Positions 57,901-64,000 of a stretch of DNA of 64,000 nt are shown here, one piece after another (within the stretch, counting starts at the first letter, position 1; every line of letters begins with the position of its first letter). Under the pieces are notes generated by a model. The model was given only the letters and a program-made list of their open reading frames with translations. It was not told the DNA's origin and searched no databases. Source of the stretch: Hygrocybe punicea (taxonomy: Eukaryota > Basidiomycota > Agaricomycetes > Agaricales > Hygrophoraceae). The stretch covers positions 5,456,001 through 5,520,000 of the forward strand of contig OY744468.1 in the NCBI GenBank assembly GCA_963556145.1, read 5' to 3'. A program made the position numbers and the translations under genes.

Positions 57901-59620
57901 TCAAGCCCGCTGGTCGGAGTTCCTTTCCCGCTTCAACTTTGTTATCCGCTTTCGCCCAGGCAAGCTTGGCACTAAGCCCGATACCCTTACTCGACGCTGG
58001 GACGTCTACGCTAAAGGGGGAGATAGCGACTACGCCAAAGCCAATCCTCACAATTTCCGCCCTGTTTTTGGGCCGGAACAATTGGCTTCGTCCCTCCGAG
58101 CGACTTCCCTCGAAGATGTAGTCCTTGGCGCCGGATTCACCATAGACGTCGATTCCCTTCACTCCGATATCATCTCCGGACTACAGGTTGATCCTATCGC
58201 CTCCGGACATGTTTCCCGTACCACCTCCGGCCCAGATCCTCGATGGTCTATCGACGATTTAGGTTTTCTACGCCTCGATAATCGTATCTACGTCCCCGAT
58301 GTCAATGACCTACGACTCCGGATTTTGCGTTCCAAACATGATCATCCTACTGCAGGACACTTCGGGCAAAACAAGACTCTCGAAATCATCCGGCGGGAAT
58401 ACACCTGGCCCGGACTCCGGACTTTTGTCCGTGATTACTGCAAGTCTTGCACAACCTGCACGAGATCCAAGACCCCTCGGCATCGTCCTTACGGATTGCT
58501 TAAACAGCTCCCTATTCCGGAGAAACCATGGAATTCAATTTTCATGGATTTCATCGAACAACTTCTGGACTCCGAAGGATTTACGGCCATCCTAGTTGTG
58601 GTTGACCGTCTTTCCAAACAAGGGATCTTTATTCCAACTTACGATACGATTACTTCCCCCCAACTCGCACATCTTTTCCTTATTCACGTTTTTTCTAAGC
58701 ACGGAGTTCCTAGTCACGTCACCTCCAATAGAGGCATGGAATTTGTTTCCCATTTTTTCCGGTCTCTCGGAAAGGCCCTCGACATGAAACTCCACTTTAC
58801 CTCCGGTTATCATCCTGAAGGCGATGGCCAAACGGAACGCGTCAATCAAACCCTTGAGCAATATCTCCGCGTTTATTGCAATTATCAGCAAGATAATTGG
58901 TCGTCCCTCCTTCCTCTTGCGGAATTTGCTTACAACAACGCTCCAAACGCCACCACCGGAGTTTCCCCTTTCTTTGCCAATAAAGGTTACCACCCTAACC
59001 TTTCCGTTCACCTGGAGCGTGACCTCTCCTCCGCCCACGCACGAAAATTCGCTGTGGACCTCGATGAGTTACATCAACAACTTCGACAAACCATCTCTGA
59101 GGCACAACAACGTTATCAACACTACGCGGACTTGAAGCGTGCTCTGCCTCCGGACTTCAAGGTTTCGGATTCCGTCTACGTCAAAGCTGAGCATTTCCGG
59201 ACTACTAGACCCTCCAAGAAACTTTCTGAGAAGAACTTGGGGCCTTTTGAAGTTATTGCTAAGGCCGGTACTCACTCATATACCCTCCGTCTTCCGAAGG
59301 CTCTCCGCTCTGTTCACCCGGTCTATCATGTCTCTCAGCTCGAACTGGCGACTCCAAATACCATTCCTAACCGTGTCCAACCTCTGCCTCCTCCGGTCAT
59401 TGTCGACGGAGAACCGGAGTTTGAGATCTCCGAAATACTCGATTCCAAGATCGACAACCGCCGTCGTGCTTGCAAGCTTCTGTACCTTGTACGTTGGGAG
59501 GGCTATGAAGGCACTGACAAAGAAACTTCTTGGATCTTGGCCTCCGAACTTGGACATGCTACTGAGCTCGTTTCGGACTTTCACTCCGCTTATCCTTCGA
59601 AACCGGGCCTGTCCTATTAA
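54961..59620 (+). pseudogene. chromovirus Pol: protease (interrupted), RT, RNase H, integrase, chromodomain
   Basis: The frame overlaps gag and reaches the protease Asp motif VDCGSTHCFIDP just before the solo LTR at 55175. It resumes in register after it, since 910 inserted bases account for the frame change, and continues to TAA at 59620. RT shows LRLCVDFRGLN and YLDD (57197-57208). RNase H has ETDASDYA. The integrase finger has HPTAGHFG and CKSCTTC. The catalytic core has D (58547) and E (58835), but Asn at 58727-58729 where the second Asp belongs. A GPF-type module and a C-terminal chromodomain (about 59419-59590, LYLVRWEGYEG) target chromatin. Trp-His replaces the usual Arg-Arg in FYRRFI. 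The protease break and the missing Asp predict no autonomous activity. Confidence 0.9.
55175..56080 (+). mobile_element. solo LTR (906 bp) of the 925-bp family, TSD CCGG
   Basis: It is the reverse complement of 8105-9029 with small deletions, beginning TGTAGAGGGTCGACG and ending CATCTACA. CCGG flanks it (55171-55174, 56081-56084). A solo LTR usually arises by recombination between the two LTRs of a full insertion. The frame of the host protease is restored if it is ignored. Confidence 0.9.
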
Positions 59621-59630
59621 TTCTGTCTAT

Positions 59631-60485
59631 TTACAATTTTCGCGGACTATTTTCAAGGTTTCCTCCTTTCCCCAAAAAATCCCCCTCTTCCCACTCCGTT
59701 TCCGCCTCCTCCGGCGCGATGTCCTCGGACTCCGGAGTGTACTTCTGGAGCTCATATGAATTATCTCTGAGGAACTCTAAGTTCCTCAGATGGTCGGCCC
59801 ATTGAGCCGCATGTTCGCGGAGATCCTCCACGGTGTCCCATACCCCCTCGCATGCCTCCGCAACCCATCCCAACATCGCCGTGTTGTCTTCTGTCGCCCG
59901 GAGCAGCTTGTAAAGAAGCTGCTCCATCCTCGTCAGCGGCTTCTTTACCGCGGGCTCCACTCCGCGGTACTCCAATCCGGATTCCTCCTTTTCCTCCTTT
60001 TTCTTTTTCTTCTTCACTCCACCCTCTTCACCATCTACCTCACATCGCGCTTTCCTCTTCTTGCATGCATCGCAACTCCGCGCCTTTCCGGACGCGGGCC
60101 ACACGCAGTTTTCCCGGCGTTCCGCGCACGCCTTGCATTGTACAGCCCTGCTTCTGTAGTCAGCTCCGGTCTTTCATTTATGTGCCTTTGCTTACCCGTC
60201 TCTTTTTCTCTTCCCCTTCTCCGCACTTGAGGGCCCTTCCTCCGCCGCCTCCACTTTCCTCTTCTCCTCCTCCGCCGCCGTTTTCTTCTTTATTTCCTCC
60301 ACCACCCTTTTCATCGCCTCCGCCTGGATCTTCTGTCTCCTCTCCTCCTCCGCTTTCTTCCTCTCATCCTCCGCTTTTCTCCGTTCTTCTGCCTCCTCTT
60401 TCGCCCTCATTTCAGCGAATTCGCGCTCCATCTCCTTGATGCGCGCGGCTATCTCTTGCGAGGACGATAATTGCGAGGACGTCAT
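59631..60485 (-). CDS. antisense zinc-cluster (Zn2Cys6-like) protein encoded within the chromovirus
   Basis: The exons are 60485-60196 and 60153-59631 with a 42-nt GT-AG intron, giving 270 residues. Exon 1 is a charged coiled-coil (EMRAKEEAEERRKAEDER) followed by a KGKRKRD basic patch. Exon 2 begins with CKACAERRENC and, ten residues later, CDACKKRKARC: together CX2CX6C-X10-CX2CX6C, the spacing of fungal Zn(II)2Cys6 DNA-binding clusters. A Lys-rich stretch, a second helical segment and an acidic C-terminus follow. It ends 10 bp from the end of pol, convergent with it, so its promoter would lie near the 3' LTR. Splicing completes the first Cys pair only if the predicted intron is removed, which supports the model. 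Function unknown; regulation of the element or DNA binding is inference. Confidence 0.75.
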
Positions 60486-60597
60486 TTTTTTTTGGGTTGT
60501 CTCCTGGCCAGGAGTTTGTTTTATACCATAGGCCCTCTGCTTCGAACTCTGCTGCGGTTCTCCCTTTGTTCCACAAGCGTCTCAAGGGTTCGACGCT

Positions 60598-60610
60598 AAG
60601 GGGGAGATAC
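60598..60610 (+). promoter_or_regulatory. polypurine tract of chromovirus
   Basis: AAGGGGGAGATAC lies directly before the 3' LTR, the position and composition of a plus-strand primer. Confidence 0.7.
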
Positions 60611-61166
60611 TGTCACATCCCATGCAGCTCCGCCGGATTCCGACGAACTCCGCTCCGGACTTTTCCGCCGACTTATCTTATCTTATCTTATCTTATCTTC
60701 TCGCGTACGTTATTGTTCTTCTCTTGTTAATTACTATTCTTCCCCATCTCCGTTTACTCCAACCTCCTTTTCTCTTCCTCCCCTTTGTTTACTTGTCACC
60801 GTACATAGCAACCTTTTATCCCTTTTATTTTCTTCCGAACTCCGATCCTCTTTCCGGAGTTCATATTGTCTTCACGTCTCCAAGGACATGACAATTAGTT
60901 TACCAAGTATATAAACTAGAACTACAATGTCCTGTAACTCCGTTCAGAAAATCAACTTGAGTTCCTTATTTCTTACCCACTCTCAAACTTAAGACTTTCC
61001 CTTAAGCTCATTAATTATCTTAGTACTTAGTCCGGAACTCCGGACTAACTCCGCTCCGTCCACGTCTTCTCAATACGACTTAAGGAAGTAGTGAACCTAC
61101 TTCAAGAGTTGACATCTCCGCTCCTCCGAAGAACTCCGATCCTTCCGGAGTTGCATGCCTCTAACA
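60611..61166 (+). repeat. 3' LTR (556 bp) of chromovirus
   Basis: This is the partner of 53217-53772, followed by the CCTTT duplication. Confidence 0.9.
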
Positions 61167-61440
61167 CCTTTGGTGACTGAATATTCAGTTATATCCAAGA
61201 CCCCTATCCCTCATGTGATTTCCCACTGCACACCCTCTGTTTCTATGCCCCATGCATTTTTATTGGCCGCTATTTTTACCTATGCACATGATTTCCCGTC
61301 ACGCACCCTTTTTTTATGCTATCTAAACTGATTAGATAAATTTTATTTGTTTTATGATTTGCTGGTCATTTTTAAGTCAGACACGCAAAGAAAATATATA
61401 TAACGCTACAAAGTGATAATACAACCCCTCTCATCTAACT

Positions 61441-62845
61441 AGTGGGGTGTGGGCCATTGCTTTGCATGGCAGGTTACTCGTCCCTTTTTAGTAATGAGAG
61501 AATAAGTGGATACAAATCATACAGTATTATGATGCTGCTATGATAATCAATATTTGCAAAGTTATTAATATTTCCTTTATTATTACATACTGATGCCATT
61601 CAGATACCATTCAGATACCATACTACAATGATACAGCTTTCATAATTGATTATACCCTGTTCCTTCCAATTTGTCATAATGCAATATCAGATCCCAAATT
61701 GGCATCTTTCATATCAAGTTTGCAGTGTTCATGCTGGCATATATACAACTAATTTACTACTCTATCAGTAGTCATAGTTACTCTGTGAAAGTTTTACAGA
61801 ATACATAGTAAGTATATCCAGAAACTCTAAGTATCTGAATTATTTGTCGGGTCAAGAATGCCCTCTTGTGAGTATGGTAGAAATAAACACATGTACAATG
61901 ACACCAACTGCACTTGTATTGGAACCACTTTGATAAGATCACTGGGTTTGATGATACCAGAATCAACAAGATGACTGGTTCAGCTTGTGCACTAGCAATG
62001 CTTCCGATTCATGAAGCTGTGAAGTTGGTGACACAATGTTCTTGTGTAACAGTTTGATCAGTGTTGAACACCTGAACCAATTCCAGCACACATAATGAAG
62101 ATAGGTGTGATATGCATGAATGGAATTTATGGAACAGACAGTGTCTGTTGCACTGCAATGCTGCATACTGTGTCTGGGACACTGGCCCAATGATTTACTG
62201 AAATCCATTCAGCCTGTTTTACCAGTATTGATAATGTATTAAGTATGAGGTGCATTGCAAGGATATGTAGCACTTGTACAGACCCATCCAATATACAGGT
62301 CATACTATTATGTCTACAATTGGATTGCCGAGGGTTGAAGGTGGAACATTGTATTATACCTCTTTGACAAGAAATCACTGCTTGCATTGGGAACGATTTC
62401 AATGTGCATATTATATATGACTCACTGGATGCAAGCCATAGTATTTCAACTCAAAATATCTTGAAGTTATCTGGAAATTAATCCATGTTGCTTTAATACA
62501 ACATTGTGAGAAAAGATTTAAAAACCTTCTAAATAATGTCAGTTCATTTTAAAGGAAGTGATCATAAGAGTATCTTGAGTGCTATCTTAAAAGAAATACA
62601 ATTTCATAGTCTTTAAACATCTTGGTTTTCTTATAATGTCTATCATATCTTTATGATACCTATCTCAGAAATGTACAAAAAATATGCACTAAATATGTAA
62701 ATGTTCTCTGCAAATGACATGTTAAAATAATATGGATTAATTTCCAGGCAATTTCAAGATATTTTTATTAGAAATATTATGGCTTGCATCCAGTGACTGC
62801 AACACAGACACATCTGATATAATGTGTGTACAATTGTGGGTGGAA
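61441..62845. other. AT-rich region, no gene recognised
   Basis: Open frames are short and without domain content. A GATGCCATTCAGATACCATTCAGATACCATA short duplication is near 61591-61621. The phrase TGGCTTGCATCCAGTGA near 62780 mirrors TCACTGGATGCAAGCCATA at 62422, a small inverted repeat of about 18 bp bracketing 340 bp. Confidence 0.5.
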
Positions 62846-62849
62846 CTGG

Positions 62850-63390
62850 AATGCATCAGAAAAAAGCTGGGACATCTACTGAACACTGACTGAACACTTT
62901 CGACCTGTACAACGAGTAGTCAATGTTTGCATTAATGATAATTCTAATACACATTGTACATGTAGCTACACAACAGATACATCGAATACGTTGTTCGTAC
63001 AACAATTTGTGCAAGGGAAATGCCACAGATGAAGGCTGGGACATGAACCGAACACCTTACCGAACATACCGAACACTTTGGACCTCTTCAACAAGTAGTC
63101 AATGTTTGCCTTAATGATAATTCTAATACACATTGTACATGTAGCTACACAACAGATACATCGAATACGTTGTTCGTACAACAATTTGTGCAAGGGAAAT
63201 GCCACAGATGAAGGCTGGGACATGAACCGAACACCTTACCAAACATACCGAACACTTTGGACCTGTTCGACAAGTAGTCAATGCTTGCATTAATATTAAT
63301 TCTAGTACACATTGTACATGTAGCTACACTACAGACACATCGAATACATTGTTCATATGACTATTTGTGCAAGGGGAATGCCCCACATGC
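62850..63390. repeat. 179-bp tandem repeat, ~3 copies
   Basis: GCTGGGACAT recurs at about 62868, 63036 and 63215, and CAATGTTTGCATTAATG at 62921, 63100 and 63279. The last two intervals are 179 bp. Repeated open frames on both strands come from the repeat. Confidence 0.85.
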
Positions 63391-64000
63391 AGGCTGCAGC
63401 ATTTTTGGTGTGTTTGGTGTATGTGTTCGGTGTAGTATACCTAGTCATACCGGTCGATGGACATCCACCAAACATGTACACCAAACACACCGGATGTGTT
63501 TGGTGTAGTATACCTAGTCATATTGGATTACCAAAATCCACTGAAAATGTCAACCGAACACACCGGTTCAACATGTTCGATGTGTTCAGTGTAGTATATC
63601 TGGTTATACCAGTGTACTGACATGCACCGAACATGTCCACCAAACATGTTCAATGTGTTCGGTGTCGTATATCTGGTCATACCAGTTTACTGACATGCAC
63701 CGAACATCTTCACCGCACACACCGAACATGTTCGATGTGTTCGGTGTAGTATATCTGGTCATACCAGTTTACTGACCTGCACCGAACATGTCCACCAAAC
63801 ACTCCGAACGTGTTCAATGTGTTTGGTGCCATATATCTGGTCATACTAGTTTACTGACATGCACCGAACATGTCCACCAAACACACCAAACATCTTCACC
63901 GAACACACCGAACATGTTCGATGTGTTCGGTGTAGTATATCAGTTTACTGACCTGCACCAAACATGTCCACCGAACACACCGAACATGTTCGATGTGTTT
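63390..64000. repeat. ~82-bp minisatellite rich in inverted ACACCGAACA/TGTTCGGTGT, runs off the window
   Basis: Units contain CATGTTCGATGTGTTCGGTG, a conserved TATATCTGGTCATACCAGT palindrome and GACATGCACCGAACATG. They begin near 63569, 63645, 63727, 63808 and 63911, with a more diverged stretch from 63400. Adjacent ACACCGAACA and TGTTCGGTGT make each unit self-complementary. The array continues past 64000. Confidence 0.85.

Larger units (their letters stand above)
53217..61166 (+). mobile_element. chromovirus (Ty3/gypsy with chromodomain), 5-bp TSD CCTTT
   Basis: The 556-bp LTRs are flanked by CCTTT (53212-53216 and 61167-61171). The order inside is gag, protease-RT-RNase H-integrase-chromodomain, then an antisense spliced gene, then the polypurine-like tract AAGGGGGAGATAC and the 3' LTR. 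A 906-bp solo LTR of another family plus a 4-bp duplication interrupts the protease. The empty site can be read in the sister copy near 26935. Confidence 0.92.
50771..61440 (+). mobile_element. truncated second copy of the large gypsy element, split by a chromovirus
   Basis: The sequence matches the minus strand of 29370-26668 nearly base for base, starting within RT (TGGAACAGTTCGCATTTGG) and ending near CTCATCTAA at about 61437. It has no LTRs. The chromovirus 53217-61166 sits in the segment downstream of the ASCH-like ORF, with duplication CCTTT. The few pol differences I see include G to A changes in CpG (near 51113 and 51122). Confidence 0.85.

Noticed and set aside
62856..63293. Repeated ~63-85-codon ORFs on both strands
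   Set aside because: They are translations of the 179-bp tandem repeat.
1..64000. RIP (repeat-induced point mutation) as the cause of the transitions
   Set aside because: The changes I could inspect are in CpG, not the CpA context of classical RIP, and the LTR pairs are too similar for RIP-hit repeats.

Overview
The window reads as transposon-rich chromosomal DNA of a filamentous fungus, most probably an Agaricomycete basidiomycete. The reasons are GT-AG introns of about 42-57 nt with branch-point-like CTAAC/CTAAT, Ty3/gypsy elements including a chromodomain chromovirus, a zinc-cluster protein with the fungal Zn(II)2Cys6 spacing, and decay dominated by CpG transitions. I see no convincing housekeeping gene. 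Most element borders below rest on target-site duplications (TSDs) read directly from the sequence.

Layout. 1-3502: a possible 3' gene end, unassigned DNA and a 1.2 kb fold-back element. 3503-16850: a three-deep nest. A 0.95 kb hAT-like element (8-bp TSD GCTCGCAA) is split by a non-autonomous LTR element with 1,673-bp LTRs (5-bp TSD CACGC), which is split by a second non-autonomous LTR element with 925-bp LTRs (4-bp TSD TCGC). 17344-22488: a complete P-element-like DNA transposon (8-bp TSD ATCCCCGG) with an intron-bearing transposase that starts with a C2HC finger and ends with a PHD-like finger. 22893-23666: a 72-73-bp tandem array. 23667-41748: a large minus-strand Ty3/gypsy element with gag-protease, a long accessory ORF split by a 321-bp hAT MITE, a damaged pol whose tail carries an ASCH-like domain, a small accessory gene, and LTRs of about 1.4 kb. 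Its 5' LTR holds a 2.95 kb Tc1/mariner-like transposon that encodes both a transposase and an unrelated four-exon protein.

41749-47230 is mostly unassigned. 47231-49705 is a damaged SPT5-like (NGN plus KOW) gene. 50771-61440 is a second, truncated, plus-strand copy of the large gypsy pol, split by a complete chromovirus (53217-61166, 5-bp TSD CCTTT). The chromovirus carries an antisense, spliced zinc-cluster gene between pol and the 3' LTR, and a solo LTR of the 925-bp family (TSD CCGG) cuts its protease. 61441-64000 ends in 179-bp and about 82-bp tandem repeats that run off the window.

How it fits together. The relative order of insertions can be read from the nesting. Differences between sister LTRs, and the substitutions that removed catalytic Asp residues, fit CpG deamination, as expected for cytosine-methylated transposons. 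Three element families carry unexpected cargo: an ASCH-like domain, an antisense Zn2Cys6-like protein, and a second gene in a mariner-type element. Two LTR families also share a small acidic accessory protein.
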